From Diogma glabrata (taxonomy: Eukaryota > Arthropoda > Insecta > Diptera > Cylindrotomidae), in the NCBI GenBank assembly GCA_963693315.1, contig OY856186.1, positions 234,988,604-235,052,603 on the forward strand: 64,000 nucleotides of DNA, given 5' to 3'. The notes beneath the pieces are model-generated. The model searched no databases, was not told where the DNA came from, and saw nothing but the letters and a program-made list of their open reading frames with translations. This document shows, piece after piece, positions 10,810-22,825 of this stretch. Positions within the stretch are counted from its first letter, which is position 1, and the number at the start of each line of letters is the position of its first letter. Made by a program: the position numbers and the translations under genes.

Positions 10810-13503
10810 ATGCTATTTGATATGGTTAACCTATACGAAGTAGTAAAACTAGTCGAAAAACTAGACGGTGATGCCGACGACATTGACGAGGAAATAGAAC
10901 GCTTTATATTTCGTGCTACAACAATCACATTAAAATTGAACGTCCTAGATCAGATAGTTTTTGCACAATTACTGGTTAGACGTATCACAGGTAAAGCCCT
11001 CCTAGCCGTTGAAGACAAGTCATTCAAATCAGTCGAAGACCTAGGATTCATATTACGGAATTACTTCCCACCTTCCACCAGGCAATTAGAGGGAACAACA
11101 GCCCATACGTTTGCCCAACTCACACAAAGTTTAAGCTCTACAACGTCAAACTTTGCATTAAAGATGGCTAATAATCTTCCTAGATTCCCTTTATTTAACC
11201 ACCCACCTTCAAATACAACATACACCCTTTCGCAAAGTATAACTAAAACTGATAAGCCCTCTCAACTGACATTACTGAATAACAATATAATTCCACAAAA
11301 CCAAAACGTAGACCACATTACTCCACTGCCTTTATCATCTGATAAACCATTTTTCCCATCGTTTTCCGCTGCTCATGCAATTTCAAATGTTCCTAAAACA
11401 AACCTTTCGAATTCTACGCAACACCCAACATTTCCTTCAGTATCAAACTACCATGAGAAACTGCAATCCCATTTACCCTCATATTCATATTTACAGCCAC
11501 AAGTAGAAAATATGCCTAATCCTTATAGTACAACTGACAGTATATATTTTGTATTATCCTTCAGAGAAGCTAGTTCTCCTCAACTCGACACAACTCAACA
11601 TAACACAAACTCTCCTCAATTTCACTACACATCTTCAGATACAACATACATTCCTTCACAAAATATAACAAACACACAAACAACATTTAGAAAATCTCCT
11701 CCACTGACATTACCAAACAGTATGATCCCACAACACCAAAACGAAAATCGAATTACTCCACGGCCCCCATCATCCGATATATCATCTCTTCCATCGTTTT
11801 CTGCTGTTCAGACTACATCAAATATTCTTAAACCAAACCTATCTAATCCTACGCAACATCTAACATTTCCTTCAGTATCAGACTACCATGAAAAACTACA
11901 ATCCCATTTACCCTCTTATTCATATTTACAGCCACAAGTAGAAAATATGCCTAATCCTTATAGTACAACTGACAGTAACTCCAGTAGTTCACCACACATT
12001 CCACCTTATATGATGGATCAACATTTCTCATATCCCTCACAGCCACATTCCAAAAAACCTTGTAACCAATCAGAAAACAATACAAACAATACAAATTTTC
12101 AAACAGAACGACCTAATTTAAATACAAATATTATATCAAAATCAGACTTCAATATAAACTCTGAAGCCCCGACACAACTTTCAAACTGTTTACAAAACAC
12201 AAAACTAAATTTATCGGACAATTCTGACATAGAGCCTACATCAGTAGCCGCACAAAAAAGGGCGGCATCTACATTACATTTTAATCCGTCTAGTGTGTCC
12301 TTGCCAAATAGTTTCCCTGTTACCGATACGTATGCAGATATTCCGTCTTTGAACATTAACACTGACGACCTAAATTATTTAAATCCCGAAAATATTGCAT
12401 CAAGTCTACCGCCAACTTTTCCACATGGTTCTGCTGATAATACTTCACGTTCACAGAATTCTGAATCAAATGTTTCTGCAAGATCACATCAGTCTGAAGT
12501 GAGATTGGATGTGATGTCACAAAAACTAAATTCAAGTCCGTTTTTAATGGCATCACCATTTACCATACAATCTAATGACATTAGTCATGCAATGGCACAT
12601 CAACCCATATTACCGAAGACAACCAGAGACACTCCACTTGAGCACTCGGAAGCGGAAAACACGACAATTTCACCCACTAAAGAAATCAAGACAAACGGAA
12701 ATATACTTAGTTATGCTTCTAAAGGCAATATCATACCGGCCGGACCAAAGAAAATAATACAGATAGACGACTCGAACGTCCCGAATGAAGCGACAATTAC
12801 CATGGCTAAAGAAGTAAGTCCTGGCGTGTTGATAGCAAATACACTATCCATATCAGTCAACCAAAGTATCCAGAAAACTCCAACTGACCCAATTCAAATT
12901 CCAAACCCCAATTCAACCTCCCTTGTAAACAATCTTACAGAAATTGTTCTACTATCCGAATCAGCTTCTCATGATACCGAAAAATCTCCGACTGACAAAA
13001 CTAGGTCAAAGACGCGCGACAGTAACCCAGACAAATCACAATGTATATCAGAAATTATTTCAACACCAATTCTGTATTCCGAAGTTCTAAAACAAAACAT
13101 TTCTCGAAACTTGTGCATTCCTATAAATATTTCAAACACAACACAAATTTCATCAATACCAACAAAATTAAAATACACTAAAAATTATACGTATCATAAT
13201 CTACAAACTACCACTTTGAAATGCCAAACTAATTCTAATCGTAACGAAAGTAGATTCCAGAAACAGAAACCAACAATCAGCTCTAACAAAAATCAATATT
13301 TGCCTTCAACGACCACATTAAAATGCCATAGTAATTTTATTTGTCACAAAAACAAAATCTTGAAATCAGAAAACCCAACCAGTTCTAAGAAAAATCAATA
13401 TTTGCCCTCAACTATGGTAGTGGAAAAGAAATCGTCAAACAAAAACCAAATATCAAATTACACAGCCGCCGAAGTATATCTAAAACGATTAACACAAATA
13501 TGA
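10810..13503 (+). CDS. Gag-like ORF1, copy 2 (897 aa, alternative C-terminus)
   Basis: Nearly identical to copy 1. It differs by an Asn-to-Ser change (SLPNSFPV) and by one fewer A in the run near 13441. The shorter run changes the frame, so the last 53 residues of copy 1 are replaced by about 23 residues ending LKRLTQI. I cannot tell which C-terminus is ancestral. The same N-terminal Gag-like region, Ser/Thr/Asn/Pro-rich body and internal duplication are present, and again no zinc knuckle or enzyme motifs. Confidence 0.65.
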   Translation: MLFDMVNLYEVVKLVEKLDGDADDIDEEIERFIFRATTITLKLNVLDQIVFAQLLVRRITGKALLAVEDKSFKSVEDLGFILRNYFPPSTRQLEGTTAHTFAQLTQSLSSTTSNFALKMANNLPRFPLFNHPPSNTTYTLSQSITKTDKPSQLTLLNNNIIPQNQNVDHITPLPLSSDKPFFPSFSAAHAISNVPKTNLSNSTQHPTFPSVSNYHEKLQSHLPSYSYLQPQVENMPNPYSTTDSIYFVLSFREASSPQLDTTQHNTNSPQFHYTSSDTTYIPSQNITNTQTTFRKSPPLTLPNSMIPQHQNENRITPRPPSSDISSLPSFSAVQTTSNILKPNLSNPTQHLTFPSVSDYHEKLQSHLPSYSYLQPQVENMPNPYSTTDSNSSSSPHIPPYMMDQHFSYPSQPHSKKPCNQSENNTNNTNFQTERPNLNTNIISKSDFNINSEAPTQLSNCLQNTKLNLSDNSDIEPTSVAAQKRAASTLHFNPSSVSLPNSFPVTDTYADIPSLNINTDDLNYLNPENIASSLPPTFPHGSADNTSRSQNSESNVSARSHQSEVRLDVMSQKLNSSPFLMASPFTIQSNDISHAMAHQPILPKTTRDTPLEHSEAENTTISPTKEIKTNGNILSYASKGNIIPAGPKKIIQIDDSNVPNEATITMAKEVSPGVLIANTLSISVNQSIQKTPTDPIQIPNPNSTSLVNNLTEIVLLSESASHDTEKSPTDKTRSKTRDSNPDKSQCISEIISTPILYSEVLKQNISRNLCIPINISNTTQISSIPTKLKYTKNYTYHNLQTTTLKCQTNSNRNESRFQKQKPTISSNKNQYLPSTTTLKCHSNFICHKNKILKSENPTSSKKNQYLPSTMVVEKKSSNKNQISNYTAAEVYLKRLTQI

Positions 13504-14098
13504 AAGTTCGAAAAACAAAACTGACCAACATTCGGTTAAGCTTCAACCAAGCAGTTCATACCACTCCGACACCGAAAATATTAAAACGTTGAACCAGTCT
13601 GCTACGATAAATTACCATGACTCTAATAACAAGCTAACTGTAAACAACCGCGACCAAAAAAGACCCAGACGTATTGAAAATTGGAAACACTGTCCATTAC
13701 AACTTTCCAAACTGTGGAAATCAATTTTACTATATCTTAGCCTTTCGTGGACTCATGTAAAGAAAACTACTACCTTACAACTTACACTGCCGATAATAAC
13801 CAATAAAATTCAATCACATTCTTATTTATCTAATTCAGTTTACTGGCTTGACAATCTGTTCCAAAAATTTCCTGTCTGTTTTTCAAATATTTTAGTACTA
13901 GCATCTCGTAAAAACATATACGACAAAGAAGTTTTCAGCTTAATTGTAAAGTTTTACACAGCCGATCAACTGTTACATGTTGCTAAGGACAATACTTATT
14001 TATTAGTCAAACACGTAAATCAAATTGGAAATAACTTTCCTTCAAAATTACTTTCTAACGATAAAATTTCCACATTTTTAAAAACAACAGCTTTCTAA
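13493..14098 (+). CDS. Second open frame without ATG (copy 2)
   Basis: Same peptide as 7854-8459. Because of the one-base length difference in the A-run, its frame relative to ORF1 is +1 here and -1 in copy 1. One further single-base slip would place the two in the same frame, but a stop at 13490-13492 still separates them. Unknown function. Confidence 0.3.
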   Translation, partial: HKYESSKNKTDQHSVKLQPSSSYHSDTENIKTLNQSATINYHDSNNKLTVNNRDQKRPRRIENWKHCPLQLSKLWKSILLYLSLSWTHVKKTTTLQLTLPIITNKIQSHSYLSNSVYWLDNLFQKFPVCFSNILVLASRKNIYDKEVFSLIVKFYTADQLLHVAKDNTYLLVKHVNQIGNNFPSKLLSNDKISTFLKTTAF

Positions 14099-14966
14099 AA
14101 CATATCAAATTCCGCTTAAACCAACCTAAAGCATAGGTAAACCAAATCATCTTATCCTAAACATAATACTAATCTAAACCACAAGTTAATCAAACAAACC
14201 TAATACTAACTTAAACCATAACCCAATGAATAAACCTATCCTAAACCCAATATTAACTTAAACCATAAGCCAATCGTACCAACTTATCCTAAACCTAATA
14301 CTAGCCTTAAGCATAAGTCAAATCTAAACAATTTATACTTACAATTTATACAATATACAAGAAACATAGTAATCGAAAAACAATAATCTTATTACCAATA
14401 CTGATTCCGATCAATAATCAATACAATCAATCAACTACCAATACGATTCAACTATCGATACAATCAATAAAAATAATAAGTTTACTAAAATTAGTCATAA
14501 GCAATAATAATATAAGCAATCACTAGCATAAGTGTATACATATTAAATTAAAACAATTATTTTAAGCAATCAAAACGTAACGAAAATTTTAATGGAAACA
14601 AATAATTTACCATATATCGTTCATTCTTAACATAATTATACAGAAACAAGTAATTTAACTTGACGGCCCAAAACAATTGTAAAACATTTAAATTTATTAA
14701 ATAGTTATAGTACATTAGCATGGATTAAACAAAATTAAATTAATATAAATACAAATTATTCTAATACAAATTATAATTATAAGGACCCCTTTAATTTTAT
14801 TACGACGATAAACACATAATTTATTAAATATTTATAAGATAAGACTAAGATAACGTTACTCACAAAAATTTTTTTTTTTTCAAAACAAACATAATTTGGT
14901 AAAATTTTGTGTTCATCGTTAACTAACTAACGATGAAAACAAAATTTTTTTTCCGTGGGGGAGGAA
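14099..14966 (+). other. 3' non-coding region and polypurine tract, copy 2
   Basis: Same as 8460-9328, but the G-run in the polypurine tract (14955-14966) has five rather than six G. It ends directly at LTR 3. Confidence 0.7.
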
Positions 14967-15981
14967 TGTAGTAAAACAAATTACGTAGTTTTCCTACAAC
15001 AACTTCCCAAACTAAATTCGCAATATCTTCCAAATTCCTACCAACGACTATAAAAACAATTGACCTAAAACCTTATTAAAATTAAAAACAAATATTTCAT
15101 AAATTACCTTTATCTGGGTTATTTACAAAATATTTTGTTAATATCGTTCAATTCAAATAAAATCAATTCGCGACATTGGCATTAAATAAAATTCAATTAA
15201 AAACAAAGTCAGTGTGTCAATTGTTTTAATATCAATTAACCAACAATAATAAATTCCCAGCGCGTAATCATTTTTTAATTATAAAAATAATATTTTAATC
15301 AATAATCAAGGCAGTTAGTATTCAGACAATTAACGGAGTCAAATTTTAAATCAATACAGTCGTTTTTGCAAATAAAATATTAAAATCAATAAAGTGAATC
15401 GTTTTGAAGGAAAAACTAACAAGCAGTCAGTAACCAATAAGTTCAGTTCAAAAATTATTAAAATAAGTTTAATTCAGAACAGTAAGTTCAGTGCAAAAAT
15501 TATTAAACTAAGTTTAATTCAGAACAGTAAGTTCAGTTCAAAAGTTATTAAAATAAGTTTAATTCATAGCAGTAAGTTCAGTTCAAAAATTATTAAAATA
15601 AGTTTAATTCAGAACAGTAAGTTCAGTGCAAAAATTATTAAACTAAGTTTAATTCAGAACAGTAAGTTCAGTTCAAAAGTTATTAAAATAAGTTTAATCC
15701 AGAACAGTAAGTTCAGTTCAAAAGTTATTCAAATAAGTTTAATTCAGAACAGTGAGTTCCGATCACTAGCTATTAAAATATACATAAGCTCAATTCAGAA
15801 CATTATAAATAGAAATACAAATTAAAACTGAAAAATAGAGACTTTTTCTTGATATAACATCTGCAAAGTACCGAAGTATCACACACATATAAGAACTACA
15901 TTTTATCACATAGTAGTATACGTAAAACATTTGCACTACATCTTTATCATATAGTAGTGTCCTAAACAATTTGGCACTACA
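14967..15981 (+). repeat. LTR 3 (right end of tandem element)
   Basis: 1015 bp, TGTAGT to ACTACA. Followed directly by the 7-bp satellite, so this is the right boundary of the insertion. It shares an A (CTGAAAAATAG) with LTR 4 where LTRs 1 and 2 have C. Confidence 0.95.
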
Positions 15982-18240
15982 TATGTGATGTGTGATATGT
16001 GATATGTGATATGTGATATGTGATATGTGATATGTGATATGTGATATGTGATATGTGATATGTGATATGTGATATGTGATATGTGATATGTGATATGTGA
16101 TATGTGATATGTGATATGTGATATGTGATATGTGATATGTGATATGTGATATGTGATATGTGATATGTGATATGTGATATGTGATATGTGATATGTGATA
16201 TGTGATATGTGATATGTGATATGTGATATGTGATATGTGATATGTGATATGTGATATGTGATATGTGATATGTGATATGTGATATGTGTTATGTAATATG
16301 TGATATGTGATATGTGATATGTGATATGTGATATGTGATATGTGATATGTGATATGTGATATGTGATATGTGATATGTGATATGTGATATGTGATATGTG
16401 ATATGTGATATGTGATATGTGATATGTGATATGTGATATGTGATATGTGATATGTGATATGTGATATGTGATATGTGATATGTGATATGTGATATGTGAT
16501 ATGTGATATGTGATATGTGATATGTGATATGTGATATGTGATATGTGATATGTGATATGTGATATGTGATATGTGATATGTGATATGTGATATGTGATAT
16601 GTGATATGTGATATGTGATATGTGATATGTGATATGTGATATGTGATATGTGATATGTGATATGTGATATGTGATATGTGATATGTGATATGTGATATGT
16701 GATATGTGATATGTGATATGTGATATGTGATATGTGATATGTGATATGTGATATGTGATATGTGATATGTGATATGTGATATGTGATATGTGATATGTGA
16801 TATGTGATATGTGATATGTGATATGTGATATGTGATATGTGATATGTGATATGTGATATGTGATATGTGATATGTGATATGTGATATGTGATATGTGATA
16901 TGTGATATGTGATATGTGATATGTGATATGTGATATGTGATATGTGATATGTGATATGTGATATGTGATATGTGATATGTGATATGTGATATGTGATATG
17001 TGATATGTGATATGTGATATGTGATATGTGATATGTGATATGTGATATGTGGTATGTGATATGTGATATGTGATATGTGATATGTGATATGTGATATGTG
17101 ATATGTGATATGTGATATGTGATATGTGATATGTGATATGTGATATGTGATATGTGATATGTGATATGTGATATGTGATATGTGATATGTGATATGTGAT
17201 ATGTGATATGTGATATGTGATATGTGATATGTGATATGTGATATGTGATATGTGATATGTGATATGTGATATGTGATATGTGATATGTGATATGTGATAT
17301 GTGATATGTGATATGTGATATGTGATATGTGATATGTGATATGTGATATGTGATATGTGATATGTGATATGTGATATGTGATATGTGATATGTGATATGT
17401 GATATGTGATATGTGATATGTGATATGTGATATGTGATATGTGATGTGATATGTGATATGTGATATGTGATATGTGATATGTGATATGTGATATGTGATA
17501 TGTGATATGTGATATGTGATATGTGATATGTGATATGTGATATGTGATATGTGATATGTGATATGTGATATGTGATATGTGATATGTGATATGTGATATG
17601 TGATATGTGATATGTGATATGTGATATGTGATATGTGATATGTGATATGTGATATGTGATATGTGATATGTGATATGTGATATGTGATATGTGATATGTG
17701 ATATGTGATATGTGATATGTGATATGTGATATGTGATATGTGATATGTGATATGTGATATGTGATATGTGATATGTGATATGTGATATGTGATATGTGAT
17801 ATGTGATATGTGATATGTGATATGTGATATGTGATATGTGATATGTGATATGTGATATGTGATATGTGATATGTGATATGTGATATGTGATATGTGATAT
17901 GTGATATGTGATATGTGATATGTGATATGTGATATGTGATATGTGTTATGTGATATGTGATATGTGATATGTGATATGTGATATGTGATATGTGATATGT
18001 GATATGTGATATGTGATATGTGATATGTGATATGTGATATGTGATATGTGATATGTGATATGTGATATGTGATATGTGATATGTGATATGTGATATGTGA
18101 TATGTGATATGTGATATGTGATATGTGATATGTGATATGTGATATGTGATATGTGATATGTGATATGTGATATGTGATAGGTGATATGTGATATGTGATA
18201 TGTGATATGTGATATGTGATATGTGATATGTTATATTGTG
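15982..18240. repeat. 7-bp satellite array 2
   Basis: About 320 copies of GATATGT. Useful markers are GTTATGTAATATG near 16287, GGTATG near 17051, a 5-bp step GATGTGATATG near 17443, GTTATG near 17945 and a TAGG variant near 18179. It ends in degenerate units (TTATATTGTGATATGTGCTATG). Confidence 0.97.
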
Positions 18241-19119
18241 ATATGTGCTATGATAAATTTTAGTTGTTCGATTTCACTCCTTTGGAGTTTTAATTTTCTT
18301 TTTCTTTTATTTCATCCATTTGCAAAAGAAGGAAATTAGTATGTTTTGGTCATCCTTTTTATATATTTTTAGAAAAAAAAACGTTATGAAGAAAAAATTA
18401 ATTGTGCGAGTATTTAAAAGAAAATGTTTATTCAAATATAGGAGTAAAAACGATATTTTATAATTTTCACTCCTGTATTTATGAATGATATATTTATTTT
18501 ATATTACTCGTTGTGAAAGAACGAAGTAAAGGAGTGATATAAGGAACGTTTTAAACTCTGATATTGTTACATCACCAAGTTGTAATATTGTAATATTTTA
18601 ACAAGAAACTTATTTATTTTTGTTTTCCTTTATACTGCTATTGTTCTCATTTGCATTTTCTTTCTTCTACGTTTTCAAGTCCAATGGGCTCTAAGTGTTA
18701 GGTAACAGGCGAGACCGCAAGTAGTAAATAGCAGATAACACTATATGATCAGTTCGCTATCAGGGCCAGCAACAAAACTGTGCATCATGTCTAATTCTAG
18801 AATAATGCTTGATGTATCAGCTGATCATGTCATTCAGCACGCTTACCTGTCTGACGCTAGGGATTAAGATTGATTTATCAGCGTACCCTAAGTACCTCAT
18901 TCTAGGATTTTGCTTTATTTATCAGCTTACTCAGTAGTCAGACACCACATATGTAAGATACAGACAAAACTCGCAAACACCTAAATTAAATTGCCACCAA
19001 CAGGTAAGAAATGGCCTCAGCTAATCTGAATCGTTTAATTGAGCAGGATACTCACGATCTTGTATTAATCGAGGAGTCGATGCCAGCCTGCAAAAGATTA
19101 AAAGGTTTATCTTTTTCAC
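18241..19119. other. Unique-looking flank, duplicated copy 1
   Basis: AT-rich host sequence that occurs again at about 22826-23704. It contains an inverted repeat at 18434-18480, with arms around ATAGGAGT and ACTCCTGTAT. It also contains a degenerate triple repeat at about 18800-18950, built on CTAG...TTATCAGC. A good splice-donor-like CAACAG/GTAAGAA lies near 19002-19012, just before a short ORF. No RNA gene recognised. Confidence 0.5.
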
Positions 19120-19142
19120 GAAAACAAAAAATAGAGATTTAA
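19011..19142 (+). pseudogene. Short host ORF truncated by LINE insertion (duplicated copy 1)
   Basis: ATG at 19011 opens 43 codons (MASANLNRLIEQDTHDL...). The last three codons and the stop come from the LINE 3' end that inserted at 19134. The codons before the insertion look protein-like (IEESMPACKRLKGL), but I do not recognise a family. It may be the first exon of a small gene, or chance. The same ORF is at 23596-23727. Confidence 0.25.
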
Positions 19143-19376
19143 GAGATTAAGATTAAAATTTGGTGGTTATATTTTGTACTGCGACCAAAATGATCTATTG
19201 TACCCCACCCTACTACTCCCTAGTGACTACCCAGTAAGAGCACCTCATCCAGTCCAGCTTCCTTCAGGAACCTCAGGATATGGAGAGGGTTAAGTTTATG
19301 CAGGTCATGCCCGTTAATGTAACACTCCCCCAGATGAAACCTTCTCATGTAGATCAAGGCTCCACAGTCTTTGAGA
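19134..19376 (-). mobile_element. LOA-type LINE, 3' end only (duplicated fragment)
   Basis: Identical to the 3' terminal 243 bp of the full LINE at 23719-23961 on the minus strand. It breaks off in the last part of the RT ORF, where the tandem duplication rejoined the LTR element. This is a duplication product and not a separate insertion. Confidence 0.9.
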
Positions 19377-19385
19377 CGCAGTCTT
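19377..19385. other. Duplication junction with templated filler
   Basis: Between the LINE fragment (to 19376) and LTR-element sequence (from 19386) lie nine bases, CGCAGTCTT. CAGTCTT also occurs about 15 bases upstream (CCACAGTCTTTGAG), so the filler looks copied from the broken end. This suggests polymerase-theta-type end joining or template switching. Confidence 0.6.
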
Positions 19386-19824
19386 TAAGTGTATACATAT
19401 TAAATTAAAACAATTATTTTAAGCAATCAAAACGTAACGAAAATTTTAATGGAAACAAATAATTTACCATATATCGTTCATTCTTAACATAATTATACAG
19501 AAACAAGTAATTTAACTTGACGGCCCAAAACAATTGTAAAACATTTAAATTTATTAAATAGTTATAGTACATTAGCATGGATTAAACAAAATTAAATTAA
19601 TATAAATACAAATTATTCTAATACAAATTATAATTATAAGGACCCCTTTAATTTTATTACGACGATAAACACATAATTTATTAAATATTTATAAGATAAG
19701 ACTAAGATAACGTTACTCACAAAAATTTTTTTTTTTTCAAAACAAACATAATTTGGTAAAATTTTGTGTTCATCGTTAACTAACTAACGATGAAAACAAA
19801 ATTTTTTTTCCGTGGGGGGAGGAA
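19386..19824 (+). mobile_element. LTR element 3' internal fragment (duplicated)
   Basis: Matches 14529-14966, with one more G in the polypurine tract. It begins in the 3' non-coding part (TAAGTGTATACATATT) and runs into LTR 4. There is no coding content. Confidence 0.9.
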
Positions 19825-20839
19825 TGTAGTAAAACAAATTACGTAGTTTTCCTACAACAACTTCCCAAACTAAATTCGCAATATCTTCCAAATTCCTACC
19901 AACGACTATAAAAACAATTGACCTAAAACCTTATTAAAATTAAAAACAAATATTTCATAAATTACCTTTATCTGGGTTATTTACAAAATATTTTGTTAAT
20001 ATCGTTCAATTCAAATAAAATCAATTCGCGACATTGGCATTAAATAAAATTCAATTAAAAACAAAGTCAGTGTGTCAATTGTTTTAATATCAATTAACCA
20101 ACAATAATAAATTCCCAGCGCGTAATCATTTTTTAATTATAAAAATAATATTTTAATCAATAATCAAGGCAGTTAGTATTCAGACAATTAACGGAGTCAA
20201 ATTTTAAATCAATACAGTCGTTTTTGCAAATAAAATATTAAAATCAATAAAGTGAATCGTTTTGAAGGAAAAACTAACAAGCAGTCAGTAACCAATAAGT
20301 TCAGTTCAAAAATTATTAAAATAAGTTTAATTCAGAACAGTAAGTTCAGTGCAAAAATTATTAAACTAAGTTTAATTCAGAACAGTAAGTTCAGTTCAAA
20401 AGTTATTAAAATAAGTTTAATTCATAGCAGTAAGTTCAGTTCAAAAATTATTAAAATAAGTTTAATTCAGAACAGTAAGTTCAGTGCAAAAATTATTAAA
20501 CTAAGTTTAATTCAGAACAGTAAGTTCAGTTCAAAAGTTATTAAAATAAGTTTAATCCAGAACAGTAAGTTCAGTTCAAAAGTTATTCAAATAAGTTTAA
20601 TTCAGAACAGTGAGTTCCGATCACTAGCTATTAAAATATACATAAGCTCAATTCAGAACATTATAAATAGAAATACAAATTAAAACTGAAAAATAGAGAC
20701 TTTTTCTTGATATAACATCTGCAAAGTACCGAAGTATCACACACATATAAGAACTACATTTTATCACATAGTAGTATACGTAAAACATTTGCACTACATC
20801 TTTATCATATAGTAGTGTCCTAAACAATTTGGCACTACA
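19825..20839 (+). repeat. LTR 4 (duplicated copy of LTR 3)
   Basis: 1015 bp and apparently the same as LTR 3, including the A near 20690. It arose by segmental duplication and not by a new insertion, because the same satellite and flank follow it. Confidence 0.93.
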
Positions 20840-22825
20840 TATGTGATATGTGATATGTGATATGTGATATGTGATATGTGATATGTGATATGTGATATGT
20901 GATATGTGATATGTGATATGTGATATGTGATATGTGATATGTGATATGTGATATGTGATATGTGATATGTGATATGTGATATGTGATATGTGATATGTGA
21001 TATGTGATATGTGATATGTGATATGTGATATGTGATATGTGATATGTGATATGTGATATGTGATATGTGATATGTGATATGTGATATGTGATATGTGTTA
21101 TGTAATATGTGATATGTGATATGTGATATGTGATATGTGATATGTGATATGTGATATGTGATATGTGATATGTGATATGTGATATGTGATATGTGATATG
21201 TGATATGTGATATGTGATATGTGATATGTGATATGTGATATGTGATATGTGATATGTGATATGTGATCTGTGATATGTGATATGTGATATGTGATATGTG
21301 ATATGTGATATGTGATATGTGATATGTGATATGTGATATGTGATATGTGATATGTGATATGTGATATGTGATATGTGATATGTGATATGTGATATGTGAT
21401 ATGTGATATGTGATATGTGATATGTGATATGTGATATGTGATATGTGATATGTGATATGTGATATGTGATATGTGATATGTGATATGTGATATGTGATAT
21501 GTGATATGTGATATGTGATATGTGATATGTGATATGTGATATGTGATATGTGATATGTGATATGTGATATGTGATATGTGATATGTGATATGTGATATGT
21601 GATATGTGATATGTGATATGTGATATGTGATATGTGATATGTGATATGTGATATGTGATATGTGATATGTGATATGTGATATGTGATATGTGATATGTGA
21701 TATGTGATATGTGATATGTGATATGTGATATGTGATATGTGATATGTGATATGTGATATGTGATATGTGATATGTGATATGTGATATGTGATATGTGATA
21801 TGTGATATGTGATATGTGATATGTGATATGTGATATGTGATATGTGATATGTGATATGTGATATGTGATATGTGATATGTGATATGTGATATGTGATATG
21901 TGATATGTGATATGTGATATGTGATATGTGATATGTGATATGTGATATGTGATATGTGATATGTGATATGTGATATGTGATATGTGATATGTGATATGTG
22001 ATATGTGATATGTGATGTGATATGTGATATGTGATATGTGATATGTGATATGTGATATGTGATATGTGATATGTGATATGTGATATGTGATATGTGATAT
22101 GTGATATGTGATATGTGATATGTGATATGTGATATGTGATATGTGATATGTGATATGTGATATGTGATATGTGATATGTGATATGTGATATGTGATATGT
22201 GATATGTGATATGTGATATGTGATATGTGATATGTGATATGTGATATGTGATATGTGATATGTGATATGTGATATGTGATATGTGATATGTGATATGTGA
22301 TATGTGATATGTGATATGTGATATGTGATATGTGATATGTGATATGTGATATGTGATATGTGATATGTGATATGTGATATGTGATATGTGATATGTGATA
22401 TGTGATATGTGATATGTGATATGTGATATGTGATATGTGATATGTGATATGTGATATGTGATATGTGATATGTGATATGTGATATGTGATATGTGATATG
22501 TGATATGTGATATGTGATATGTGTTATGTGATATGTGATATGTGATATGTGATATGTGATATGTGATATGTGATATGTGATATGTGATATGTGATATGTG
22601 ATATGTGATATGTGATATGTGATATGTGATATGTGATATGTGATATGTGATATGTGATATGTGATATGTGATATGTGATATGTGATATGTGATATGTGAT
22701 ATGTGATATGTGATATGTGATATGTGATATGTGATATGTGATATGTGATATGTGATATGTGATAGGTGATATGTGATATGTGATATGTGATATGTGATAT
22801 GTGATATGTGATATGTTATATTGTG
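20840..22825. repeat. 7-bp satellite array 3
   Basis: About 280 units. It carries the same markers as array 2 (GTTATGTAATATG near 21096, the 5-bp step near 22013, GTTATG near 22522, TAGG near 22763) but is about 270 bp shorter. It has its own GATCTG variant near 21266 and lacks the GGTATG of array 2. The copies have changed length and sequence since the duplication. Confidence 0.96.

Larger units (their letters stand above)
3690..15981 (+). mobile_element. Tandem gypsy-like, gag-only LTR retrotransposon (LTR-int-LTR-int-LTR)
   Basis: Three LTRs of 1014-1015 bp enclose two nearly identical internal regions of about 4.62 kb. The repeat period is 5.64 kb. LTRs start TGTAGT and end ACTACA. A primer binding site follows the first and second LTRs, and a G-rich polypurine tract precedes the second and third. 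The flanks show a 4-bp duplication, TATG (3686-3689 and 15982-15985), inside the 7-bp satellite, which fits the 4-bp duplications of the gypsy group. Each internal region holds one long Gag-like ORF and a second open frame lacking ATG. I find no protease, RT, RNase H or integrase motif in about 4.6 kb. It would need enzymes from another element. The tandem form most likely arose by unequal recombination between LTRs. Confidence 0.88.

Noticed and set aside
19011..19142. Independent gene copy from the segmental duplication
   Set aside because: It is an exact copy of the already LINE-interrupted ORF at 23596, with its stop codon supplied by the LINE, so it cannot be an intact paralogue.
15982..22825. 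CRISPR-like array
   Set aside because: The repeats are 7 bp with no spacers, in a eukaryotic context. It is a simple satellite.
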